Shown here: positions 8,174 through 16,459 of the stretch, in pieces
How positions within the stretch are numbered: the first letter of the stretch is position 1
How the letters are laid out: every line of letters begins with the position of its first letter
Assembly: GCA_014800845.1 (NCBI GenBank)
Contig: JAAVFJ010000049.1
Coordinates: forward strand, 66,181 to 109,968
Direction: 5' to 3'
Source: Bacteroidales bacterium
GTDB lineage: Bacteria > Bacteroidota > Bacteroidia > Bacteroidales > Muribaculaceae
Length of the DNA: 43,788 nucleotides
Notes under the pieces: generated by a model
What the model saw: the letters and a program-made list of their open reading frames with translations, nothing else
Database searches by the model: none
What the model was told of the DNA's origin: nothing
Program-made: the position numbers and the translations under genes

Positions 8174-10102
8174 TTATGTATCTTTAAGTTTTAATACAGC
8201 CTTTATGATGGCATCTGCGTCATAACCGCATGCCTGCTTCTGGCGCTCTACCGAAGCATGATCCACCCATTTCTCATCGGGCACACCAAGCTTGCGCACC
8301 ACCACGTCCGGATGGTGCTCGCTGAACCATTCCTGAACGGCTGAACCAAGTCCTCCACGTACACTCGCATCTTCAACTGTGACAACAGCCTTATGTGTCT
8401 TAGCTATTTCCCCCAAAGCATGCGTGTCAAGCGGCTTAAGCCATATCATGTCGTAGTGAGTAGCATTAATACCCTGTGCTTTAAGGGATTCCACGGCTTT
8501 AACGGCATCATTACCTACAGCGCCGATAGTCAGAATAGCAACTCCGCAATCGCCAGAGCTGACCATTCTGGCTTTTCCTACGCTAATTTCTTTGAAAGGG
8601 GCATAGGGAGGAAAGCCGGGTGCGGAGCCACGCGGATAGCGAATAGCAATGGGACCATTTAGTGACAGCGATGTGTACATCAGGTCTCTAAGTGTGTTCT
8701 CATCCATGGGGGCGGCAATCTTAAGTCCAGGAATTACAGAGAGATAGGCCAAATCAAACAATCCGTGGTGCGTTACGCCATCATCTCCCACCACACCTGC
8801 ACGGTCTATACAGAAAGTGACTGGAAGACCCTGAATAGCAACATCATGAATGATATTGTCATAGGCCCTCTGAAGGAATGATGAATAAATCGCCACAAAC
8901 GGATGCTTGCCGGCAGCAGCCAAACCGCCCGCAAACGTAACGGCGTGCCCCTCGGAAATACCTACATCAAACACCCTGTCAGGGAACACATCCATCATCT
9001 TGGAAATGCTTGTTCCCGAGGGCATTGCAGCAGTAATACCCACGATTTCATCGTGATTTTTGGCTAACTCCACCAGAGCATCGCCGAACACATCCTGCCA
9101 CTTGGGATGCTGTTTGCCCTCAGGCTTGGCGCGTTCACCCGTCTTGGGGTCAAATTTGCCGGGTGCGTGCCATACACTCGGATTCGCCTCAGCCGGCGCA
9201 TAGCCCTTACCCTTCTGAGTGCAAATATGCAGAATTTTCGGGCCCTTCATATCCTTTATATCACGTAATACTTTAACTAAATTACGCACATCGTGGCCAT
9301 CAATAGGACCAAAATAGCGGATATTCAGACCTTCAAATATGTTTTGTCTCTTGGAAATTGCGCTCTTTATAGCATTAGTAAGACGTATGAGCTGACCGCG
9401 ACCCTTGTCGGTGATTACGCGGTGGCGCTTCAGGAAATTGTAAGCGCGGTAGCGCATACGGTTATATCCCGCTGAGGTAGTAAGTTTTGACAGATAACGA
9501 TGGAGGGCCCCGACATTGGGGTCAATCGACATATCATTGTCATTGAGCACAATCAACAGATTGTTGGCATGCTGCGAGGCATTGTTAAGCCCCTCAAAAG
9601 CCAAGCCGCCTGAGATTGAGGCATCCCCAATCACGGCTACAGTTTTTATGTTTTCATGACCGGGCGTAAGCAGGTCGGAGATTGCCATACCCAACGCGGC
9701 TGAAATACTGTTGGAAGCATGGCCGGCCACGAAGGTGTCATACTCACTCTCCGAAGGCTTCGGGAACCCACTCAGGCCACCCTCTTTTCTGAGAGTGTCG
9801 AAACGGTCAGCACGCCCGGTTAGGAGTTTGTGGGCATAAGCCTGATGGCCTACGTCCCAGACTATGCGGTCTTCGGGAGTATTCAAGACATAATGAAGAG
9901 CTACAGTGAGTTCTACAGCCCCCATAGAAGATGCAAAATGGCCGGGATTCTCGCTAAGCGTTTCTATAATGCGATTGCGCAGGTCCTGACAAAGCGCTGG
10001 CAACTGTTCCTCATCGAGCTGGCGCAAATCGGCCGGCCACTTTACCTTCGCAAGCAGATTCTGCGTTTCTGACATATCGACAGCTTCATTCATTCCTTCC
10101 AT
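8174..10102 (-). CDS. dxs: 1-deoxy-D-xylulose-5-phosphate synthase
   Basis: Thiamine-diphosphate enzyme of 642 residues that condenses pyruvate and glyceraldehyde 3-phosphate in the first step of the MEP isoprenoid pathway. Visible features: WDVGHQAYAHKLLTGR near residue 80; the ThDP motif beginning GDASISGG (the usual third residue Gly is Ala here) and ending NDNDMSID about 30 residues later; the transketolase-like pyrimidine domain with DVGISEGHAVTFAGG, containing the ThDP-activating Glu, and DRAGVVGDDGVTHHG; and a C-terminal transketolase domain with TVEDASVRGGLGSAV. Its start overlaps the end of a small membrane ORF by 17 bases, and trkA follows after 15 bases. Linkage of dxs with trkAH is usual in Bacteroidales. 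Confidence 0.96.
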   Translation of the reverse strand: MEGMNEAVDMSETQNLLAKVKWPADLRQLDEEQLPALCQDLRNRIIETLSENPGHFASSMGAVELTVALHYVLNTPEDRIVWDVGHQAYAHKLLTGRADRFDTLRKEGGLSGFPKPSESEYDTFVAGHASNSISAALGMAISDLLTPGHENIKTVAVIGDASISGGLAFEGLNNASQHANNLLIVLNDNDMSIDPNVGALHRYLSKLTTSAGYNRMRYRAYNFLKRHRVITDKGRGQLIRLTNAIKSAISKRQNIFEGLNIRYFGPIDGHDVRNLVKVLRDIKDMKGPKILHICTQKGKGYAPAEANPSVWHAPGKFDPKTGERAKPEGKQHPKWQDVFGDALVELAKNHDEIVGITAAMPSGTSISKMMDVFPDRVFDVGISEGHAVTFAGGLAAAGKHPFVAIYSSFLQRAYDNIIHDVAIQGLPVTFCIDRAGVVGDDGVTHHGLFDLAYLSVIPGLKIAAPMDENTLRDLMYTSLSLNGPIAIRYPRGSAPGFPPYAPFKEISVGKARMVSSGDCGVAILTIGAVGNDAVKAVESLKAQGINATHYDMIWLKPLDTHALGEIAKTHKAVVTVEDASVRGGLGSAVQEWFSEHHPDVVVRKLGVPDEKWVDHASVERQKQACGYDADAIIKAVLKLKDT

Positions 10103-10262
10103 TCTTGAATTTTTTGTAGAGTGGTATAATGATTAAACCTCCTGCCAAAGCAGCTACTAATATATTGTAAAGCGTAACTCCGCCGCGGTCAAGCATCAGA
10201 TAAGAGAGCCCGAGCCAAAGCAGAACGCAAAGCACTAATATTATTTTCTGAAACAGAGTCAT
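10086..10262 (-). CDS. Small two-helix membrane protein, unknown function (58 aa)
   Basis: I found this frame by reading the minus strand between ftsE and dxs. It begins with ATG at 10262, which shares the ATGA overlap with the ftsE stop, and ends with TGA at 10086, inside the first codons of dxs. The product is 58 residues: a first hydrophobic helix at about 5-24, a short polar turn with DRGG (25-28), a second helix at about 29-48, then a basic tail (YKKFKNGRNE). The tight overlaps on both sides and the clean two-helix design argue that it is real and translationally coupled. I do not recognise a family and assign no function. Confidence 0.65.
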   Translation of the reverse strand: MTLFQKIILVLCVLLWLGLSYLMLDRGGVTLYNILVAALAGGLIIIPLYKKFKNGRNE

Positions 10263-10927
10263 TTCTCCTCATGAAGAAGTTTATCCTTGCAGCGTACCAC
10301 ACGCGCGGGGAAATCCTCCACCAGCTGCAGGTTGTGAGTGGCCATCAGCACAGAGTGCCCCTCCCGGCTCAGCTGATGCAGAAGATTGACAATCATATAG
10401 CCTGTGGTGGGATCAAGATTACCGGTAGGCTCATCGGCCAGAATCAGGTCAGGATTATTGAGCAACGCGCGGGCTATCACCACTCGCTGCTGCTCACCAC
10501 CGGAGAGCTCGTGAGGCATCTTGTAGCTTTTGCTCACCATGTCAACCTCTGAGAGCACCTGCTCCACCCTTTCTTCTATGTCAGACTTGTTCCTCATGCC
10601 GGTGGCGCGAAGCACAAACTCAAGATTGGCGTGAACGCTGCGCCCCTGCAGCAGCTGAAAGTCCTGGAACACAATGCCTATCTTGCGACGCAAAAATGGA
10701 ATCTCGCGACGCTTTATGTTACTCATATCGTAGCCCATAACTTCGGCGTTGCCCGCGGCTATGGGTACTTCGGCATACATTGATTTCATCAGAGAGCTTT
10801 TGCCACTGCCCACTGAGCCCACAAGGTAACAGAATTCGCCTGCCTCAAGACTGAAATCAACGTCATGAAGCACCATTCTTTCGGCGCGTTCTATCTCTAC
10901 CTTTCTGTAATCTATGATTTTACTCAT
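10259..10927 (-). CDS. ftsE: FtsE-like ABC transporter ATP-binding protein
   Basis: ABC ATPase of 222 residues, the length of FtsE. Walker A is GSVGSGKS (residues 37-44), the Q-loop is VFQDFQLLQ (86-94), the signature is LSGGEQQR (141-148) and Walker B is [12 protein letters not shown] (161-172); the switch histidine is in MATHN. FtsE with FtsX regulates septal peptidoglycan hydrolysis at the inner membrane. No ftsX lies in this window, so the partner must be encoded elsewhere; LolD- and MacB-type ATPases have similar cores, but length and the [13 protein letters not shown] region fit FtsE best. It overlaps the next small ORF by 4 bases and is the first gene of the unit running to trkH. Confidence 0.85.
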   Translation of the reverse strand: MSKIIDYRKVEIERAERMVLHDVDFSLEAGEFCYLVGSVGSGKSSLMKSMYAEVPIAAGNAEVMGYDMSNIKRREIPFLRRKIGIVFQDFQLLQGRSVHANLEFVLRATGMRNKSDIEERVEQVLSEVDMVSKSYKMPHELSGGEQQRVVIARALLNNPDLILADEPTGNLDPTTGYMIVNLLHQLSREGHSVLMATHNLQLVEDFPARVVRCKDKLLHEEK

Positions 10928-10981
10928 TCTGAAGTGCCTATGTATGATACTCTTAGTCCGGTTAAGAGAAATTCATAAATG

Positions 10982-10989
10982 CAAAAGTA
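10982..10989 (-). promoter_or_regulatory. Candidate -7 box for ftsE
   Basis: The minus strand reads TACTTTTG here, matching TAnnTTTG, 54 bases before the ftsE start. No clear -33 TTTG is found at the right spacing, so confidence is modest. It lies back to back with the dnaE promoter. Confidence 0.35.
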
Positions 10990-10998
10990 CAAAAAAAG

Positions 10999-11030
10999 TT
11001 TGTGACACGACTAATAATTTGTTATTTTTG
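10999..11030 (+). promoter_or_regulatory. dnaE promoter, Bacteroidetes consensus
   Basis: TTTG at 10999-11002, a 20-base spacer, then TATTTTTG at 11023-11030: an exact match to TTTG-N19-21-TAnnTTTG. It overlaps the possible upstream GTG start at 11002 and so supports the ATG at 11050 as the dnaE start. Confidence 0.65.
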
Positions 11031-11049
11031 CAACAGCAAAATAACGTTT

Positions 11050-14000
11050 ATGACTAACTTCACTCACCTACACGTACATTCCCAATACTCCCTGCTCGAC
11101 GGCCAGGCAGCTATTAACAAACTGGTTGATAAAGCCATTGGCCTCGGCATGAGGGGTATGGCACTGACCGATCATGGCAACATGTTTGGCATTAAAGAGT
11201 TCTTCAACTATGTAAATAAAAAGAACAAAGGAAAGGATGATGCCGAGAAATTCAAGCCAATTCTGGGCTGTGAAATGTATGTGGCCAAGGGTGACAAGGA
11301 GACCACAGGCGATAAACATGACAACGGCATGCACCTTATTGTGCTGGCGAAAAACTTGAAAGGCTATCACAATCTGGTGAAACTCGTGAGCCGCGCCTGG
11401 ACCGACGGCTACTACTACAAGCCTCGCACCGACCACAAAGACCTGGAGAAATACAGCGAGGGGCTCATCATAGCCTCGGCATGTCTTGGCGGCGAGATAC
11501 CTCAGCTCTTCATGCGCGGGGATCTGGAGGAAGCCGAGAAGCGTATTCTGTGGTACAAAAGTGTGTTCGGCGATGATTACTACCTTGAGCTGCAGCGTCA
11601 TCAGACAGACAAGCCCGACGGCAACCGCAAGGTGTTTGAGGAGCAGGAGCGAGTGAATCCGTTCCTTATAGAGATGGCGAAGAAGCATAACATCAAGCTG
11701 ATAGCCACCAATGATTCCCATTTTGTGAATGAAGAGGATGCCGAGGCTCATGACCGCCTCATCTGTGTGTCCATGGGCAAACGCTTTCATGACCCCACAC
11801 GTCTGCACTACACTAAGCAGGAGTGGTTTAAGAGTCAGGAGGAGATGGCTGCAATATTCCCTGATGTCCCCGAGGCTCTGGAAAACACTAATGAGATTCT
11901 TGACAAGGTAGAGTTCTATTCCATTGACCATGCCCCTATCATGCCTAACTTCGAGATTCCGGCAGAGTTCGGCAGCGAAGAGGAATATCGCCAAAGAATC
12001 ACCGAAGAGGATCTGTTCAACGAATTTACCCGCGATGAAAACGGCAATGTTGTCCTGTCGCAGGAAGATGCCGAGGCTAAAATAAAGAAACTTGGAGGCT
12101 ACGACAAACTGTACCGAATAAAGTTTGAGGCAGACTACCTTAATAAACTCACCTTCGACGGAGCAAAGAAGCGTTACGGCGACCCGCTGCCCAAGGAGGT
12201 AGAGGAGCGTCTGCGCTTCGAGCTTCACATAATGAAGACCATGGGTTTTCCCGGCTACTTCCTCATTGTGCAGGACTTCATAAACACAGGCCGCGATGAG
12301 CTTGGCGTAAGCATAGGCCCCGGACGTGGTTCGGCTGCGGGCTCTGCAGCGGCTTACTGCCTGGGTATCACTCAGATTGACCCTATCAAGTACGACTTGC
12401 TGTTCGAACGTTTCTTGAATCCTGACCGCATCTCGCTCCCTGATATCGATGTTGACTTCGATGATGACGGTCGATATGAGGTGCTCAACTACGTGACCCG
12501 CAAATATGGTGCCGAGAAGGTGGCTCACATTATTACTTATGGCACCATGGCTACCAAGCTTGCCATCAAAGACGTGGCTAAGGTAATGGACCTGCCGCTC
12601 CCTGAAAGCAACCGCCTTGCCAAACTGGTGCCCGACCGCCTCGATGGCAAAATCAATTTTGCCAACTGTCTGAAGCAGGTGCGTGAGTTTGCCGCCGAAG
12701 CCAACAGCCCTAACCCTGTAATCAGGGAGGTTATGAAGTATGCTCAGCAGCTGGAGGGCAACGTAAGAAACACCGGTGTGCACGCATGCGGCGTAATCAT
12801 TGGCCGCGATGATATAACTGACTGGGTGCCTGTGTCGATCGCCACTGATGCTGATGGCGAAAAGATGCTCGTGACTCAATATGAAGGGTCCGTTATTGAG
12901 GACACCGGACTGATTAAGATGGACTTCCTGGGCCTGAAAACCCTTTCCATCATTAAGGAGGCGCTTGAGAACATAAAAAACCGTACGGGCGAGATAGTGG
13001 ACATTGAGGCAATTCCCCTCGATGATGAAAAGACCTACAAGCTGTACTGCGACGGACGCACCACCGGCACTTTCCAGTTTGAATCTGCCGGCATGCAGAA
13101 GTATCTCAGAGAGCTGCAGCCATCGAAGTTTGAAGACCTTATCGCCATGAACGCCCTCTACCGTCCGGGCCCTATGGATTATATTCCTCAGTTTATTGCC
13201 CGTAAGCATGGGGTGGAGCCTATTGTCTATGACATCCCTATCATGGAGAAATATCTTCATGACACCTACGGAATCACGGTCTATCAGGAACAGGTGATGC
13301 TTCTCTCGCGTCTGCTGGCCAATTTCACCCGCGGTGAGAGTGACGTGCTCCGTAAGGCTATGGGTAAGAAGCTCATTGACAAAATGGCAGCGCTGAAAGT
13401 TAAGTTCCTGGAGGGTGGCCAAGCCAACGGCCACGACCCGAATGTGCTTGAGAAAATCTGGGCTGACTGGGAGAAGTTCGCATCTTACGCATTTAATAAG
13501 AGCCACGCCACCTGCTACTCCTGGGTAGCCTACCAGACAGCTTACCTCAAAGCCAATTACCCGGCGGAATACATGGCCGGCGTTCTTTCGCGTAACCTTA
13601 CCAACCAGGGTAAACTCACCGTCTTCATGGATGAATGTAAATCCATGGGTATTCCGGTGAAAGGCCCTGACATCAACGAATCGGTAGAGAAATTCGGTGT
13701 GACTAAGAATGGTGAGATTCGTTTCGGCCTCGGTGCGGTTAAGGGCTTGGGCACCAACGCAGTGTCTTCAATCATAGCCGAACGCAAAAAGAACGGACCT
13801 TTCGAGAGTATCTTTGACCTGGTGGAACGCATCAATCTCTCCGCATGTAATAAAAGTGCGATTGAAAACCTCGCGTTTGCCGGTGCTTTCGACTGCCTCC
13901 CCAACATACGCCGCGAGATGTTTGCCCCTCAGGAGGCTGGCACGCCGGGATGGGCCGACGTAATTGTTAAGTATGGACAGCGCTTCCAAGCTGACAAAAA

Positions 14001-14727
14001 TTCCCAGCAGACCTCGCTTTTCGGTGGCTTCGAAGAAATAGAGACCGAGCGCCCGGCCTATCCGGAATTTGAGGAGTGGGCTCCCGTTCAGCTTCTGGAG
14101 GAGGAAAAGCGACTGGTGGGCATGTACCTCTCCGCGCATCCGCTTGATCCCTTCTTCCTTGAGCTTGAATATGGGTGTTCCACTACATGCGCTGACTTCA
14201 AGAACCATGAGATTCCCGGTGAACAGGTAACCTTAGGTGGTCTGGTTGTGGACATGAAAGAAAGACTAACCAAGAAGGGCTCGCTGTGGGGCATACTCAC
14301 CATTGAGGATTTTTCAGGCTCCACGGAAATCAGACTTTTCGGTCAGGCTTACTTGCAATACAAGCATTTCGGCATACCGGGCACAGCCATCAGAATCAAA
14401 GCTTCATTCACTCAGGGCAGATTTAATCCTGAAAGCATTGACTGCAATATCACTGACATCACCCTGCTCTCCGAGCTTCAGGGAAAGCTGCTTAACTCCA
14501 TCGGCATAACCTTTAATATCGACGCGCTTGACACTCCTACACATTACTATGCCCTGAAGGAATATCTCGCCGATAGAACCGATGAGGACGCCTGCGACCT
14601 GTTCATAAAATTCGTAGACACAAAGGCCGGACAAACCGCCACCGTGCGCTCCGCGAAAAAGATTAGGATAACCAGAGCTCTCACTAATTATCTGAAAGAG
14701 AACAATATAGAATTTAAAATCAAATAA
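11050..14727 (+). CDS. dnaE: DNA polymerase III subunit alpha
   Basis: Replicative polymerase catalytic subunit, 1225 residues from ATG at 11050. I chose this start because the protein then begins MTNFTHLHVHSQYSLLDG, the normal PHP-domain beginning, and because the longer GTG start at 11002 lies inside the promoter. Domains: PHP (1 to about 300, HVHSQYSLLDG and TDHGNMFG), palm with SIGPGRGSAAGSAAAY and the catalytic acids in PDIDVDFDDDGR, fingers with VYQEQVM and FNKSHATCYSWVAYQTAYLKA, a helix-hairpin-helix region, and an OB fold near the C-terminus (VTLGGLVVDMKERLTKKG). No intein or frameshift. The SPFH gene follows after 11 bases. Confidence 0.97.
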   Translation: MTNFTHLHVHSQYSLLDGQAAINKLVDKAIGLGMRGMALTDHGNMFGIKEFFNYVNKKNKGKDDAEKFKPILGCEMYVAKGDKETTGDKHDNGMHLIVLAKNLKGYHNLVKLVSRAWTDGYYYKPRTDHKDLEKYSEGLIIASACLGGEIPQLFMRGDLEEAEKRILWYKSVFGDDYYLELQRHQTDKPDGNRKVFEEQERVNPFLIEMAKKHNIKLIATNDSHFVNEEDAEAHDRLICVSMGKRFHDPTRLHYTKQEWFKSQEEMAAIFPDVPEALENTNEILDKVEFYSIDHAPIMPNFEIPAEFGSEEEYRQRITEEDLFNEFTRDENGNVVLSQEDAEAKIKKLGGYDKLYRIKFEADYLNKLTFDGAKKRYGDPLPKEVEERLRFELHIMKTMGFPGYFLIVQDFINTGRDELGVSIGPGRGSAAGSAAAYCLGITQIDPIKYDLLFERFLNPDRISLPDIDVDFDDDGRYEVLNYVTRKYGAEKVAHIITYGTMATKLAIKDVAKVMDLPLPESNRLAKLVPDRLDGKINFANCLKQVREFAAEANSPNPVIREVMKYAQQLEGNVRNTGVHACGVIIGRDDITDWVPVSIATDADGEKMLVTQYEGSVIEDTGLIKMDFLGLKTLSIIKEALENIKNRTGEIVDIEAIPLDDEKTYKLYCDGRTTGTFQFESAGMQKYLRELQPSKFEDLIAMNALYRPGPMDYIPQFIARKHGVEPIVYDIPIMEKYLHDTYGITVYQEQVMLLSRLLANFTRGESDVLRKAMGKKLIDKMAALKVKFLEGGQANGHDPNVLEKIWADWEKFASYAFNKSHATCYSWVAYQTAYLKANYPAEYMAGVLSRNLTNQGKLTVFMDECKSMGIPVKGPDINESVEKFGVTKNGEIRFGLGAVKGLGTNAVSSIIAERKKNGPFESIFDLVERINLSACNKSAIENLAFAGAFDCLPNIRREMFAPQEAGTPGWADVIVKYGQRFQADKNSQQTSLFGGFEEIETERPAYPEFEEWAPVQLLEEEKRLVGMYLSAHPLDPFFLELEYGCSTTCADFKNHEIPGEQVTLGGLVVDMKERLTKKGSLWGILTIEDFSGSTEIRLFGQAYLQYKHFGIPGTAIRIKASFTQGRFNPESIDCNITDITLLSELQGKLLNSIGITFNIDALDTPTHYYALKEYLADRTDEDACDLFIKFVDTKAGQTATVRSAKKIRITRALTNYLKENNIEFKIK

Positions 14728-14738
14728 CTTTTTACATT

Positions 14739-15668
14739 ATGGACAACAATCACGAATTTGAGTACAAAGGAATGATTATCAATGGCTTCGCCATGATTTT
14801 CTTCACCTGGATACTGATTCCTGCGTTGATGGTATGTTTCGGCGTTCTCGGCAACGAAGAAAACCTTTGGCTCTCCGTGGGCTGCAACATACCACTTTTC
14901 ATCTGCTTCATTCTTGGCTGCTGCGGATATTTCACTCAGGAGCCCGGTGAAGCTCGCGTCATGATTTTCTTCGGTAAATATGTAGGTACCTGCCGCCGTG
15001 TAGGATATTTCTGGGTTAACCCTTTCCTGACCCGTCGCAAACTCTCACTGCGCCTGCGCAATATGGACATTGAGCCTATTAAGGTCAACGACAAAGTGGG
15101 CAACCCCGTGCTGATAGGCATGGTGCTTGTCTGGAAAATCAAAGATACTTACCGCGCTGTCTTCGACATTGATTCCGCCTCCCTGAATGTCGGCGCCAAC
15201 AATGCGTCTGTCAACGCCCGCGCTCTGGAGCATTTCGTAAGAATCCAGAGTGACGCTGCTCTGCGCGAGGTGGCCGGCCACTATGCTTATGACAACACCG
15301 GCACCCACGACAACGAGCTCACTCTGCGCGACGGCGGAGAAGCAGTGAGCACGCTGCTGGAGAACAAAATCAATGAACGTCTGGCCATGGCCGGCATGGA
15401 GGTAATCGAAGCCCGCATCAATTACCTGGCCTATGCACCGGAAATCGCAGCGGTGATGCTCCGCCGTCAGCAGGCAGCCGCCATAATTTCTGCACGCGAA
15501 AAGATTGTGGAGGGCGCAGTAACAATGGTTGACCTCGCACTGCGCAAGCTTGAGGCCGACGATGTGTGCAAGCTCTCTGACGAACGCCGCGCGCAACTCG
15601 TAAGCAACCTGCTCGTAGTGCTTTGCGCCGACGAACCAGCACAGCCCGTTCTCCCCACTGCTAATTAA
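14739..15668 (+). CDS. SPFH/band 7 domain membrane protein (stomatin/prohibitin-like)
   Basis: 309 residues. Two hydrophobic helices lie at about 13-36 and 43-63, then a band 7 (SPFH) domain from about residue 67 (GEARVMIFFGKYVGTCRRVGYFWVNPF) to about 250, and a helical end with REKIVEGAVTMVDLALRKLE. Family members form large oligomeric cages or microdomains in the membrane and often guard or regulate proteases; no specific role can be read here. It follows dnaE by 11 bases, so it is probably co-transcribed, and it ends at a strong bidirectional terminator. Complete. Confidence 0.88.
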   Translation: MDNNHEFEYKGMIINGFAMIFFTWILIPALMVCFGVLGNEENLWLSVGCNIPLFICFILGCCGYFTQEPGEARVMIFFGKYVGTCRRVGYFWVNPFLTRRKLSLRLRNMDIEPIKVNDKVGNPVLIGMVLVWKIKDTYRAVFDIDSASLNVGANNASVNARALEHFVRIQSDAALREVAGHYAYDNTGTHDNELTLRDGGEAVSTLLENKINERLAMAGMEVIEARINYLAYAPEIAAVMLRRQQAAAIISAREKIVEGAVTMVDLALRKLEADDVCKLSDERRAQLVSNLLVVLCADEPAQPVLPTAN

Positions 15669-15683
15669 CTCTCTTAGCTTGAA

Positions 15684-15727
15684 AAAAAGCAGGAGGCACT
15701 CATTACCGCGAGTGCCTCCTGCTTTTT
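15684..15727. terminator. Bidirectional intrinsic terminator between the SPFH gene and rprY
   Basis: A perfect 18-bp inverted repeat (arms 15684-15701 and 15710-15727) with an 8-base loop. Each outer end is A/T-rich, so both strands give a GC stem ending in a U-tract. It lies between two converging genes, exactly where a two-way terminator is expected. Confidence 0.93.
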
Positions 15728-15741
15728 AGCGTACATCATTT

Positions 15742-16446
15742 TTATTCATCCTCAGCCGGGGCAATGAGTTTGTAGCCTTTGCCGTGAATGTTGATGATTT
15801 CAATATCGGGGTCATCCTTAAGTAGCTTGCGGAGCTTAGTGATGTAAACGTCCATAGAGCGCGCGTTGAAGTAATTGTCATCCACCCAGATGCTCTTAAG
15901 CGCATAGTTACGCTCAAGAATTTCATTAAGGTGCTGACAAAGGAGTGTAAGCAGGTCGCTCTCCTTAGTAGTCAGCTTCTTAGCCGGACCCCCATCGAGA
16001 GTAAGTGTCTGCTTCTGCGTGTCGAAAGTAAATTTACCGAGTTTATAGACAGTAATCTCCTTATCCTTCTTGCCGCGCACACGACGCAGGATAGCCGAGA
16101 TACGGCTTACGAGCTCCTCCATTGAGAAGGGCTTGGTGATGTAGTCATCAGCTCCGAGTTTGAAGCCCTCAAGCACATCCTCTTTCAGGTTTTTGGCCGT
16201 AAGGAAGATAATAGGCACTTCAGCACCGGCAGCTCGTATTTCCTGTGCGAGAGTGAAGCCATCCTTCTTAGGCATCATCACGTCGAGCACGCACAAGTCA
16301 TAGCGACCCTTCAGAAACGCCTTGTAACCCTTATCACCATCGGTCATCAGGTCCACATTATAGCCCTTGGCCATAAGGAATTCGCGCAACAGCATGCCGA
16401 GGTTTTCATCATCCTCGCATAGCAGAATTCTTAATTTGTCATTCAT
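15742..16446 (-). CDS. rprY: OmpR-family response regulator (RprY-like)
   Basis: Response regulator of 234 residues. The receiver domain (1 to about 122) has the acidic pocket D12/D13, phospho-acceptor D55 in LCVLDVMMP, T83 and K105 in ITKPFS. The C-terminal winged helix (about 135-230) has LTTKESDLLTLLCQHLNEILERNYALKSIW and the recognition region ARSMDVYITKLRKLLKDDP. The sequence closely resembles RprY of Bacteroides fragilis as I remember it. It starts 13 bases after its kinase gene on the same strand, the same order as rprX-rprY. It ends at the bidirectional terminator. It binds DNA in the cytosol; its targets cannot be read from this window. Confidence 0.92.
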   Translation of the reverse strand: MNDKLRILLCEDDENLGMLLREFLMAKGYNVDLMTDGDKGYKAFLKGRYDLCVLDVMMPKKDGFTLAQEIRAAGAEVPIIFLTAKNLKEDVLEGFKLGADDYITKPFSMEELVSRISAILRRVRGKKDKEITVYKLGKFTFDTQKQTLTLDGGPAKKLTTKESDLLTLLCQHLNEILERNYALKSIWVDDNYFNARSMDVYITKLRKLLKDDPDIEIINIHGKGYKLIAPAEDE

Positions 16447-16459
16447 ATCAGTGTAGTTT

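Noticed and set aside
8174..10102. GDA in place of GDG in the ThDP motif of Dxs as a defect
   Set aside because: The rest of the ThDP site is intact and this variant seems to me usual in Bacteroidales Dxs, so it is noted only in the gene entry.
10259..10927. Missing FtsX as a sign of gene loss
   Set aside because: FtsX is often not adjacent to FtsE in this order, and one window cannot show absence.
11002..11049. Longer dnaE start (GTG at 11002)
   Set aside because: It lies within the TTTG-N20-TATTTTTG promoter and adds residues not found at the PHP-domain start.
11068..13506. 812-codon open frame on the minus strand inside dnaE
   Set aside because: It is antisense to a complete, conserved dnaE; no domain pattern is recognisable and GC-biased codons produce such mirrors.
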